A stretch of DNA of 14,862 nt from an uncultured Sutterella sp. (GCA_900554375.1 USHK01000005.1:1-14862); one strand, 5' to 3'; counted from the first letter of the stretch, positions 1 through 6,559 are shown. The notes: generated by a model from the sequence alone, not told the origin. Program-made: numbers and translations.

Positions 1-420
1 GAACTCTTCTGCGCTGATCGTCTGAAGTTCGAACTTACTTTTGCCGGAACTGAGGACGACGTGATCACCTTTCTTTGAGAAAGAAAGCGGATTGGTGTCG
101 GGAAGCGTCGCCAGAATATCCGTCAGTTTTCTTGCTGAAATCGTCGTGGACATTTCTGAATTTTCTTCGCCTATTTCCGCAACGGTCAAAATTTGGAGAT
201 CAAGGTCATTGGCGACTAATGTTACTTGCTTTCCTTTTTGAACAAACAGAATGTTCGAAAGGACAGGCAAGGGCTGTTTTCTCTGGACGACACCGCTTAC
301 AGCTTGAATAGGCTTAAAAATATTTTCTTTTTTGGAGTTAATGAATACAGAGGTTCCGACCGTCTTATCCATGCCTTCATTTACGGCAGCAGGTCCGTTT
401 TCTAACTTAGTTTCATCCAT
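1..420 (-). CDS. dnaN: DNA polymerase III beta sliding clamp, N-terminal part
   Basis: This is the ring-shaped processivity clamp that holds the replicative polymerase on DNA. Only the first 140 residues are present; the gene runs off the left edge of the window. The clamp's first domain is recognisable from NIFKPIQAVSGVVQRKQPLP and SNILF, followed by an NDLDLQI segment and SARKLTDILATLP. I chose the ATG at 420 because CGGAG lies about 8 bases upstream; the frame is open from there to the window edge. The internal ATG at 372 has no well-spaced ribosome-binding site. The chosen start gives about 20 more residues before the first beta strand than E. coli DnaN has. It lies 12 bases after dnaA on the same strand, the standard dnaA-dnaN operon. 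Confidence 0.95.
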   Translation of the reverse strand, partial: MDETKLENGPAAVNEGMDKTVGTSVFINSKKENIFKPIQAVSGVVQRKQPLPVLSNILFVQKGKQVTLVANDLDLQILTVAEIGEENSEMSTTISARKLTDILATLPDTNPLSFSKKGDHVVLSSGKSKFELQTISAEEF

Positions 421-432
421 TGTCGATCTCCG

Positions 433-1806
433 TTAGTTCCAATTTTTTAAATCTTGTTCAATCAAATGAAGAGTGTGATTCAGCTCTTGGTTCTGAGCAC
501 GTTCCTTTGTGATTTTCTTAACGGCGTATAGAACGGTAGCGTGGTCCCTGCCGCCGAATGCGTATCCGATCTCAATAAGGCTCTTTTGAGTCAGTTCTTT
601 TGCGAGATACATCGCTATTTGTCGAGCGTAAGCGACATTTGCCACCCTTCTCTTCGAATGCATGTCTGCGATTTTGATATTGAAATGCTCAGCAGTGGAC
701 TGCTGAATATTTTCAATTGAGATACGTCCTGTTCCCGTAATTCCCTGCAGGGCCTCTTTGGCAAGTTCTTCGGTAATAGGTTTTTTAAAGACTTCTGCAC
801 GCATAATCACGCTATTAAGCGCTCCCTCGAGCTCTCTAATGTTCGTGTTTAAGCGAGTAGCAATAAGGTAAGCAACCTCTAAGGGTAGTCTGACACCCTG
901 CTGCTTGGCTTTCTGTAAAAGAATCGCGGCCCTTAATTCAAACTCTGCCGGCTCAATAGAGACGGATAAACCGGCCCCGAATCTTGAAATCAAACGCTCA
1001 TCAAAGTCCGATAACTGGCGAGCATAGGTATCGCAGGTCAAAATAATCTGCTTATTTTTTGGAAGCAGCGCTTCAAAGATATTAAAAAGCCGCTGCTGCG
1101 TTCCGCCGCGTTTGCATAAAAACTGAACGTCGTCGATCAGGAGAGCATCGAGATTTCTGTATTTATTGTCAAACTTTTGAATCTTCTCGTCAGAGTAACG
1201 ACCGCCAGCAGACAGAGAAACGACTTCATTAATAAAGCGGTTCGCTGAGATGCAAAGCAGATTGGTGTTCGGATTATCCTCAAGGATCTTTCGGCCGACT
1301 GCGTGCATCAAGTGAGTTTTTCCTAAACCTACACCGCCGTAAATAAATAAAGGATTGCAGCGCTCGCCCGGAAATTCTGCAACTAACATTGCCGAACTTC
1401 TTGCGACGCGATTGGCGTTTCCAATGACAAAAGTATCAAAAGTCAGACCGGAGTGGAGGCCGCATTTGGTGGCAATCTCATCGATAGACCTCGGAGCTTT
1501 TTCCTCTTCCGTGAGAGTACTTGGTAGGCCCTGCAAAGGCTCGGAAATCATCGCGCCTTTGTTAGGATCTTTCACCGTTATTTTAAGTTTTATCTTACGG
1601 CCGCAGATTTCGGAGGCTTTGTTCTCAATATCTTTTTCATACTGCGCTTTGATGAATTTACTATGAGGAACAGAAGGTACTCTAATATTAATAACGTCAG
1701 GCTCGCTGTCCTCAGTGAATTCAACCTTTCCAAACCACGGAACAAAGACTTCTTCAGGAATAGTATTCTTGAGAAAGGCTAACACCGACTTCCAAACTTC
1801 ATGCAT
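433..1806 (-). CDS. dnaA: Chromosomal replication initiator protein DnaA
   Basis: DnaA is the AAA+ ATPase that binds DnaA boxes, melts the origin and loads the helicase. The 457 residues are a normal family length. Domain I is at about 1-80 (starting MHEVWKSVLAFLK), a short linker follows, and the AAA+ core has Walker A GGVGLGKT at 157-164 and Walker B LLIDDVQF at 222-229. The DNA-binding domain IV covers about 360-457, with the signature GGRDHATVL at 418-426. Compared from memory with E. coli, Arg399 and Arg407 are kept (Arg387, Arg395). Pro423 is replaced by Ile411 and Thr435 by Ala423, both base-contacting positions in E. coli. Arg401 and Arg405 are also replaced (Ala389, Tyr393). GGAAA lies just upstream of the ATG. 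The gene is divergent from rpmH and co-directional with dnaN. Confidence 0.98.
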   Translation of the reverse strand: MHEVWKSVLAFLKNTIPEEVFVPWFGKVEFTEDSEPDVINIRVPSVPHSKFIKAQYEKDIENKASEICGRKIKLKITVKDPNKGAMISEPLQGLPSTLTEEEKAPRSIDEIATKCGLHSGLTFDTFVIGNANRVARSSAMLVAEFPGERCNPLFIYGGVGLGKTHLMHAVGRKILEDNPNTNLLCISANRFINEVVSLSAGGRYSDEKIQKFDNKYRNLDALLIDDVQFLCKRGGTQQRLFNIFEALLPKNKQIILTCDTYARQLSDFDERLISRFGAGLSVSIEPAEFELRAAILLQKAKQQGVRLPLEVAYLIATRLNTNIRELEGALNSVIMRAEVFKKPITEELAKEALQGITGTGRISIENIQQSTAEHFNIKIADMHSKRRVANVAYARQIAMYLAKELTQKSLIEIGYAFGGRDHATVLYAVKKITKERAQNQELNHTLHLIEQDLKNWN

Positions 1807-1916
1807 TTAAGTTTCCGAGAATAACTTGTCGACTCTAAGTCTATTTTCAAACTAAACGATCATTGTACCTTATTTGGCGTTATCTCCTACTAAGATAATA
1901 GGGGTATAGCAGGTAC

Positions 1917-1952
1917 AAATAAAAAGGCGCTAAACACCGTCTAAAACGCCTT
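1917..1952 (-). terminator. Terminator-like hairpin upstream of dnaA
   Basis: Read on the minus strand, AAGGCG and CGCCTT form a 6-base-pair stem around a 17-base loop, followed by TTTTTATTT. This resembles an intrinsic terminator or an attenuator. It lies about 110 bases before the dnaA start codon. It could end a short leftward transcript arising in the spacer, or attenuate dnaA if that gene's promoter lies further upstream. The loop is long, so the call is weak. Confidence 0.3.
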
Positions 1953-2056
1953 AAGCCGCGATTGCTTAATTTTCGAGACAAATCCTCTTGCTAATAAGAA
2001 GAGCGCTCAAAAGCGGGGGCTTCATAAAAAGCCGTAACAAAATAATTTCTTTTAAT

Positions 2057-2086
2057 TTGACAAGTTACGTTCTAATGAAGTCTAAT
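2057..2086 (+). promoter_or_regulatory. Sigma-70 type promoter for rpmH
   Basis: A perfect TTGACA (-35) at 2057-2062 is followed, after 18 bases, by TCTAAT at 2081-2086 (5 of 6 to TATAAT). Transcription would start near 2093, leaving a leader of about 88 bases before rpmH. It probably drives rpmH, rnpA, yidD and yidC together, since no terminator is seen before 4802. Confidence 0.7.
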
Positions 2087-2101
2087 ATGTGGTTTCTCAA
2101 A

Positions 2102-2121
2102 TTAGGGGATCGGTCCCCTAA
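2102..2121 (+). promoter_or_regulatory. Stable hairpin in the rpmH leader
   Basis: TTAGGGGA and TCCCCTAA form a perfect 8-base-pair stem closed by a TCGG tetraloop, only about 10 bases after the predicted transcription start. A second, weaker stem, CGGCC/GGCCG (2146-2150 with 2159-2163), sits just before the AAAAGGA ribosome-binding site. No T-run directly follows the first stem, so it is not a simple terminator. It may protect the 5' end of the transcript or regulate L34 output; the role is inferred. Confidence 0.5.
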
Positions 2122-2180
2122 AAGCATTAGTAATTTTAGTTTTTGCGGCCGTTCGCCTGGCCGATTTAAAAGGAATAAAA

Positions 2181-2321
2181 ATGGCAACAAAACGTACATA
2201 CCAGCCTTCTAAGGTTAAACGTGCCCGTACACACGGTTTCCTCGTTCGCAGCCGTACACGCGGCGGCCGTAAGGTGCTTGCTGCTCGTCGTCGCAAAGGA
2301 CGTCACGTTTTAGCTCTTTAA
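2181..2321 (+). CDS. rpmH: 50S ribosomal protein L34
   Basis: This 46-residue, very basic protein starts [20 protein letters not shown] and contains [15 protein letters not shown], matching the L34 family across its whole length. It belongs to the large ribosomal subunit. The start is supported by AAAAGGA about 6 bases upstream. It is the first gene of a rightward cluster with rnpA only 25 bases downstream, the pairing found in most bacteria. Confidence 0.98.
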   Translation: MATKRTYQPSKVKRARTHGFLVRSRTRGGRKVLAARRRKGRHVLAL

Positions 2322-2334
2322 TCCTTAAGGATTA
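2319..2334. repeat. 16-base perfect palindrome at the rpmH stop codon
   Basis: TAATCCTTAAGGATTA is a perfect inverted repeat that includes the rpmH stop codon and lies 12 bases before the rnpA start. In RNA it could fold into a 6-base-pair stem with a 4-base loop. There is no T-run, so it is not a terminator. It carries the only AAGGA near rnpA, but 15 bases from the ATG, so rnpA may start inefficiently or by coupling to rpmH. Confidence 0.5.
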
Positions 2335-2346
2335 TTTAAATTAACG

Positions 2347-2802
2347 ATGGCGTTAGGGGGCCGGGCTAATTCTTTTCCTCAAAAAACAAAAATCAAAAAG
2401 TCCCAGGATTTTTTGACCGTTTTAAAAGCAAGAGGGAAAGGGGTCGTTAGACTTTCTGGACAATGGTTCGAGTTGAAGGCAGTCCTTGCCCAAGGAAAAG
2501 TCTCCTCAAGATTCGGTCTTACCGTCGGAAAACATCTTTCTAAACGTTCAGTAGACCGAAATCTGGTGAAAAGAATATTGAGGGAAGCCATAAGGCACTC
2601 GGTTCTTACTCATCCCGCTGAGTCCCCTTTCGCACTCCAAAGCCGAACATTCGTTCTCCGCTTAAAAAAGAAAGTTCCGGTGCCTGCTGAAGGTGCCCGT
2701 CTAAACTCTCTTAAAAAAGAATTGTCGGAGGATGCGAACCGACTGCTGAGCCAGTTAGAAGCAAGAATTCAGGTTCTTGATCAAGGAAAAAAAGATGATT
2801 AA
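2347..2802 (+). CDS. rnpA: Ribonuclease P protein component
   Basis: This is the protein subunit of RNase P, which together with the catalytic RNA removes 5' leaders from pre-tRNAs. The family RNR motif is seen as RNLVKRILREAIR, preceded by RFGLTVGKHLSKRSVDRN; the N-terminal KIKKSQDFLTVLKARGK is also typical. At 151 residues it is somewhat longer than many family members, with a charged C-terminal tail. ATG 2347 is the only good start, though its Shine-Dalgarno sequence is poor. Its last 8 bases overlap yidD, suggesting translational coupling. Confidence 0.96.
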   Translation: MALGGRANSFPQKTKIKKSQDFLTVLKARGKGVVRLSGQWFELKAVLAQGKVSSRFGLTVGKHLSKRSVDRNLVKRILREAIRHSVLTHPAESPFALQSRTFVLRLKKKVPVPAEGARLNSLKKELSEDANRLLSQLEARIQVLDQGKKDD

Positions 2803-3106
2803 AAATCTCTGTCTTTTCATGATCAGGGGTTACCAGTTTCTTTTTTCGCCTTGGGTTGGCCACAACTGTCGGTTTCTTCCTACCTGTTCTCAATATTCCT
2901 ACACATCCATACAGCGATTCGGTGCCATCCGAGGAGTTTGGCTTACGTTTTTTCGGATCCTCCGCTGCAATCCCTTCGGGGGAAGCGGAATTGACGAAGT
3001 TCCTAACAAATTCAAATGGAATTGTTGGTGCCGGGATTGTTCGGATCAGGAATCTCAGGCGTATTTTTTTCAATCTAAATTAGAGAAATCAAATCATGGG
3101 AAGTGA
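2795..3106 (+). CDS. yidD: Membrane protein insertion efficiency factor YidD
   Basis: YidD is a small membrane-associated protein that helps YidC-dependent insertion of inner-membrane proteins. The family signature CRFLPTCSQYSYTSIQRFG is followed by a Trp-Leu-Arg-Cys stretch (GVWLTFFRILRCNPFGGSG) and DEVP, the equivalent of the usual DPVP. I chose ATG 2795, which has AAGGA about 7 bases upstream, over an upstream TTG at 2777. The protein is 103 residues and ends in a Cys-containing tail. It overlaps rnpA by 8 bases and yidC by 11 bases, so the three genes are likely translated together. Confidence 0.95.
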   Translation: MIKNLCLFMIRGYQFLFSPWVGHNCRFLPTCSQYSYTSIQRFGAIRGVWLTFFRILRCNPFGGSGIDEVPNKFKWNCWCRDCSDQESQAYFFQSKLEKSNHGK

Positions 3107-4793
3107 TATTCAAAGAGCCCTCCTATGGATTCTTTTCGGTCTTTCCGCCTTTATGCTGTACGACCGTTGGGAAGTCTACAACGGCCGCCCGTCTTTCTTC
3201 GGGGCTGAAACCCAGCAGGTTGCGACGACGGAAGCACCTAAGAATGAGGCAGCCCTTCCGAGCCAGTCGCAGACAGCATCTCTGCCTGCTGAAGCTAAAA
3301 CAGCAGTGAAGGTTGAACCGATTCAGGTTGAAACAGACCTCCTAAAGCTTTCCTTTGATCCGGAAGGTGCCGTTATCATCGGTTCTGAACTTCGAAAAGA
3401 AAAACAGACCATTCCTTGGACGGATACCGGTCTTGTCGGTATGATTCTCGGAAACAAGGCCGAAACGCCTGCTGATGTAGTTCTTTTTACGGAACAAAAA
3501 GGAAGAACTTATTTAGCGCAGACCGGTTTAATCGGCGGTCCTTACCCGACACACAAGACGCAATTTAAATTGGTCCCGGGCCCGCTTAAGATGGCTGACG
3601 GACAGGACAGTCTCACTGTTAAGTTTGAAGGCGAATCCGGCGGTGTCAAAGTTATTAAGAGCTTTACTTTCGAACGCGGTCATTACGGCATTAAAGTCTC
3701 CCATGAAGTGGTTAACAACACGGCATCCGAGATCAAGCCGTCTGTTTACTATCAGCTGACTCGCGACGGGGAAAAACCTGAAGGCGAAAGTACCATGGTC
3801 AATGCCTATACCGGTGCAGCTGTTTACACCGATAAGGATAAGTTCCAGAAGGTTAGTTTCTCAGATATCGCCGACGGTGATAAAGACTTCCAGGCTAAAG
3901 CAGATAACGGCTGGATTGCTATGATTCAGCACTACTTCGTCTCTGCTTGGGTTCCGACACAGGGCGTAGAACGTGAAAACTACACGAATACGGTAGGTGA
4001 GAAGCTTTATGCCGTAGGCAGCATCCAGCAGATGGATACGATTGCTCCTAACTCCTCCAAGACAATTGAAGCTACGCTTTACTCCGGTCCTCAGGATCAG
4101 ACCCGTCTGGATGCCATTGCTCCAGGATTGTCCTTAGTTGTGGACTACGGCTGGCTTACTTTCCTGGCTAAACCGATTTACTGGCTCCTTTCCTTCCTAT
4201 ACGGAATTGTCGGTAATTGGGGCTGGGCTATTGTTCTGCTGACCTGTATCGTTAAAGCCATTCTCTATCCGCTCTCCCTGGCCGGCTACCGCTCTATGGC
4301 CAAGATGAAAGATCTCGGTCCGCGTATGAAAGCGCTTAAAGAGAAATATGGCGACGATAAGCAGCGCCTTAACATGGCAATGATGGAGATGTACAAGACA
4401 GAGAAAATCAATCCTGTCGGCGGCTGCCTTCCGATTGCGTTACAGCTTCCGGTTTTCTTAGCCTTGTACTGGGTGCTTCTGGCTTCCGTTGAGCTGAGAG
4501 ACGCTCCTTGGATCTTCTGGGTTACTGACTTGGCAGCTCCCGATCCTTGGTTCATTCTTCCGGTTCTTATGATCATCACGATGGTCATTCAATTCAAACT
4601 GAACCCGACTCCGCCTGATCCTGTCCAGGCAAAAATGATGGCCATTATGCCGTTTGTCTTCGGTATTATGTTTATCTTCTTTGCTTCCGGTTTGGTCCTT
4701 TACTGGCTGGTCAACAATATCTTGTCGATCATTCAGCAATATGTTGTGAACAAACAAATAGAGGCCGACAGAATAAAACGGCAGTCTAACTAA
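3096..4793 (+). CDS. yidC: Membrane protein insertase YidC
   Basis: YidC inserts and folds inner-membrane proteins, alone or with Sec. The 565 residues follow the Gram-negative layout. One N-terminal membrane segment (about 8-24) is followed by a large periplasmic domain (about 60-345) and then the conserved core with five membrane segments. The core shows YRSMAKMKDLGPRMKALKEK, DDKQR and NPVGGCLPIALQLPVFLALY. The positively charged groove residue is Lys387, where E. coli has Arg366, so the charge is kept. The extreme C-terminus is short and moderately basic. It is the last gene of the rpmH cluster and is followed by a strong terminator. Confidence 0.98.
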   Translation: MGSDIQRALLWILFGLSAFMLYDRWEVYNGRPSFFGAETQQVATTEAPKNEAALPSQSQTASLPAEAKTAVKVEPIQVETDLLKLSFDPEGAVIIGSELRKEKQTIPWTDTGLVGMILGNKAETPADVVLFTEQKGRTYLAQTGLIGGPYPTHKTQFKLVPGPLKMADGQDSLTVKFEGESGGVKVIKSFTFERGHYGIKVSHEVVNNTASEIKPSVYYQLTRDGEKPEGESTMVNAYTGAAVYTDKDKFQKVSFSDIADGDKDFQAKADNGWIAMIQHYFVSAWVPTQGVERENYTNTVGEKLYAVGSIQQMDTIAPNSSKTIEATLYSGPQDQTRLDAIAPGLSLVVDYGWLTFLAKPIYWLLSFLYGIVGNWGWAIVLLTCIVKAILYPLSLAGYRSMAKMKDLGPRMKALKEKYGDDKQRLNMAMMEMYKTEKINPVGGCLPIALQLPVFLALYWVLLASVELRDAPWIFWVTDLAAPDPWFILPVLMIITMVIQFKLNPTPPDPVQAKMMAIMPFVFGIMFIFFASGLVLYWLVNNILSIIQQYVVNKQIEADRIKRQSN

Positions 4794-4801
4794 TAAGAAA
4801 A

Positions 4802-4840
4802 TCGGGTCCTTCTCTTTCTGAGTCGGACCCGAATTTTTTT
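4802..4840 (+). terminator. Rho-independent terminator after yidC
   Basis: TCGGGTCC (4802-4809) pairs perfectly with GGACCCGA (4825-4832) around a 15-base loop, followed by seven T residues at 4834-4840. It ends the rpmH-rnpA-yidD-yidC transcript. It also lies just past the stop of the converging small membrane gene and may stop that transcript too, although the T-run on the minus strand side is poorer. Confidence 0.88.
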
Positions 4841-4844
4841 GGCT

Positions 4845-5135
4845 TTATTTTTTTTGCCAATAAACTAAAAGCAGGATCGGCCAAACCCAAACACTGATGA
4901 TCCACAGAGTCAAGGAGAAAGGAGTTACCGGTTTGGTCGAATTTCGGGTAATGAAACAAAGTATTCCTGCACCGAGCACGGACCATGCAAGGATTAAAAT
5001 GTAGGCCGTTGCTCGGGCAGTGTAAGAGTCACCGATGAAGCTGCCTACCCAGGCAGCGATCGGGAGTGCGATTAGGACAGCGATTGCGGCTCCGACCAGA
5101 CGAGACAATTCGTTGTTATTCTGCTTCAAACTCAT
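4845..5135 (-). CDS. Small conserved-looking membrane protein, unknown function
   Basis: I do not recognise this gene. It encodes 96 residues with a short polar N-terminus (MSLKQNNNELSRLVG) and three probable membrane segments, at about 15-35, 43-61 and 73-92, ending in a QKK tail. I chose ATG 5135 because an upstream TTG start at 5174 would run into mnmE. The ribosome-binding site is weak. The gene converges on yidC and diverges from mnmE with only 14 bases between the two start codons. The hydrophobic composition and the otherwise empty 350-base gap argue that it is real. Its size and membrane pattern recall small ATP-synthase-associated or DUF-type inner-membrane proteins, but no specific match can be claimed. 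Confidence 0.6.
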   Translation of the reverse strand: MSLKQNNNELSRLVGAAIAVLIALPIAAWVGSFIGDSYTARATAYILILAWSVLGAGILCFITRNSTKPVTPFSLTLWIISVWVWPILLLVYWQKK

Positions 5136-5149
5136 TCTTAGGTATCTAA

Positions 5150-6541
5150 ATGTCTTTAGTGAAAACTTCACCAATCATAGCAATAGCGACCGGAAACGGA
5201 AACGCTGGTGTTGGTATCGTTAGAATTTCCGGCGAGGAAGAAGATGTCAAAGCTCTTTTCCAGAAGATGTTTCCGGGAAAAGAAATCAAACCTCGCTACG
5301 CAGAATTACTTCCTATCCGAGACACACAGGGGCAAATATTGGACACCGGAATTGTTATCTATTTTCGGGCACCTTTTTCCTATACCGGAGAATCTGTCCT
5401 AGAACTGCAAGTTCATGGCGGCAGAGTTCTTCTTAACTGGATTGTCCAGGAAGTACTTATTCTCGGAAAAGAGTTTGGGTTAAGACAGGCCCTCCCCGGT
5501 GAGTTTACGGAACGGGCTTTTTTAAATGGGAAAATCGATTTAGTCCAGGCTGAAGCTGTCGCGGATCTTATCGAGGCTAACTCTCGGAATGCAGCTAAGG
5601 CAGCTTCTCGCTCCTTAACGGGAGATTTTTCAAATAAAGTTAATGCATTAAACGATGCGTTAATTAATCTTCGAGTTGAAGTTGAAGCTATTTTAGATTT
5701 TCCTGAAGAAGAGATTGACTTCTTGTCTGAATATCAAAGTCAGGAAAAATTAGAGGATATTCAAAAGAGATTAGAAACCGTTCTAAATTCAGCTCGTCAG
5801 GGTGAGATCTTGAGAGACGGTCTAAGAGTTGCTCTCGTTGGCGAGACCAATGTTGGAAAATCCAGTCTTTTGAACTATTTAGCAGGCGAAGAAATAGCTA
5901 TTGTATCTGACATTGCAGGCACGACCAGAGACAAGATTCAAACCGATTTAATTATTTCCGGCGTTCCTTTCCACTTTGTAGACACAGCTGGTATTCGTGA
6001 AACAGAAGATCGAATTGAACAGATTGGTATTGAAAGGACTAAGCTGGAAATATCAAGGGCCGACGTTATCTTAGAAATAAGGGACATTAGAAATCAGCAA
6101 AATAAGAATAAAGATTCAATGCAAACTGCCCTAGATATGACTAAAGGAAAAGATGTTTCTATCATTACAGTTTTGAATAAAGTCGACCTTGTACCATCCT
6201 ATATTCCAAACACAAAAGATGTTTCACGTGGAACGATCATTGAAACTTCTGCTGTGACCGGAAAAGGGATGCAGGAATTGAAATCTGAACTGTTGAAATT
6301 AGCTGGTTTTTCAGAAAATCAGTCTATCTATATGGCTCGGGAGCGTCACATCCATAACCTACTCAATGTAAAAGAATCGTTAAAGAGAGCTTCTTCTTAT
6401 CTGAAATCGAATAGTCCTCAATTAGAGCTATTTGCAGAAGAATTAAGAGGTGCTTCTGAAGAGTTAGGAGAAATCACAGGAAAGATCTCTTCTGACGATC
6501 TTTTAGGAAAAATCTTTAGCGGCTTTTGTATTGGCAAGTAA
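5150..6541 (+). CDS. mnmE: tRNA modification GTPase MnmE
   Basis: Together with MnmG, MnmE adds the (carboxymethyl)aminomethyl group to C5 of wobble U34 in certain tRNAs. The 463 residues show a folate-binding N-terminal domain (IAIATGNGNAGVGIVRISG, about 10-28). A helical region follows, then the inserted G domain with GETNVGKS (231-238), TTRD (258-261), DTAGIR (278-283) and NKVD (about 342-345). The protein ends in the family's C-terminal CIGK, which carries the catalytic cysteine. AGG lies about 7 bases before ATG 5150. A parS site is embedded in the coding sequence at 6220-6235, and another lies just after the stop codon. The promoter must lie over the divergent small membrane gene; I could not identify it. 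Confidence 0.98.
   Translation: MSLVKTSPIIAIATGNGNAGVGIVRISGEEEDVKALFQKMFPGKEIKPRYAELLPIRDTQGQILDTGIVIYFRAPFSYTGESVLELQVHGGRVLLNWIVQEVLILGKEFGLRQALPGEFTERAFLNGKIDLVQAEAVADLIEANSRNAAKAASRSLTGDFSNKVNALNDALINLRVEVEAILDFPEEEIDFLSEYQSQEKLEDIQKRLETVLNSARQGEILRDGLRVALVGETNVGKSSLLNYLAGEEIAIVSDIAGTTRDKIQTDLIISGVPFHFVDTAGIRETEDRIEQIGIERTKLEISRADVILEIRDIRNQQNKNKDSMQTALDMTKGKDVSIITVLNKVDLVPSYIPNTKDVSRGTIIETSAVTGKGMQELKSELLKLAGFSENQSIYMARERHIHNLLNVKESLKRASSYLKSNSPQLELFAEELRGASEELGEITGKISSDDLLGKIFSGFCIGK
6220..6235. promoter_or_regulatory. parS site 1, ParB-binding, inside mnmE
   Basis: TGTTTCACGTGGAACG matches the bacterial parS consensus (TGTTNCACGTGAAACA, read on the minus strand) at 15 of 16 positions; only the outermost base differs. 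It is read as Asp-Val-Ser-Arg-Gly-Thr in MnmE. The palindromic core CACGTG is intact. It lies 324 bases from the second site, and parB is encoded in the same window. Confidence 0.88.
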
Positions 6542-6543
6542 GC

Positions 6544-6559
6544 TGTTTCACGTGGAACA
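6544..6559. promoter_or_regulatory. parS site 2, ParB-binding, at the mnmE-mnmG junction
   Basis: TGTTTCACGTGGAACA is a perfect match to the canonical parS when read on the minus strand (TGTTCCACGTGAAACA). It fills most of the 23 bases between the mnmE stop and the mnmG start. Its right arm contains GTGGA about 8 bases before the mnmG ATG, so it doubles as that gene's ribosome-binding region. ParB should load here and slide into the flanking genes. Confidence 0.95.

Larger units (their letters stand above)
1807..2180. other. dnaA-rpmH intergenic region, putative oriC
   Basis: This 374-base noncoding spacer separates divergent dnaA and rpmH, the usual position of the chromosome origin in many proteobacteria. 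It is AT-rich and holds several inverted repeats: AAGGCG/CGCCTT at 1924-1952, the perfect 8-base palindrome GAGCGCTC at 2001-2008, GGCTT/AAGCC at 2018-2033, and TTAGGGGA/TCCCCTAA at 2102-2121. I searched both strands by eye for TTATNCACA and found no good match; the closest is TGTGGTTTC at about 2087-2095 (6 of 9). CTAA or its complement occurs 12 times. A possible dnaA -10 (TACAAT, minus strand, 1867-1862) has no convincing -35. Origin function is inferred from gene order only. Confidence 0.5.

Noticed and set aside
1890..2003. TAA/TAG-rich strings as DnaA-trio unwinding elements
   Set aside because: Only two consecutive triplets fit at any place (near 1896 and 1992), with no adjacent DnaA box, so this cannot be distinguished from AT-rich background.
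2777..2794. Upstream TTG start for yidD
   Set aside because: The ATG at 2795 has a well-spaced AAGGA and gives the expected N-terminus; the extra six codons overlap rnpA without support.
2711..3083. Other open frames overlapping yidD on both strands
   Set aside because: They are alternative frames of rnpA and yidD, without domains or start signals; YidD matches its family in the chosen frame.
5136..5174. TTG start at 5174 for the small membrane protein
   Set aside because: It would overlap the mnmE start; the ATG at 5135 gives a normal polar N-terminus before the first membrane segment.
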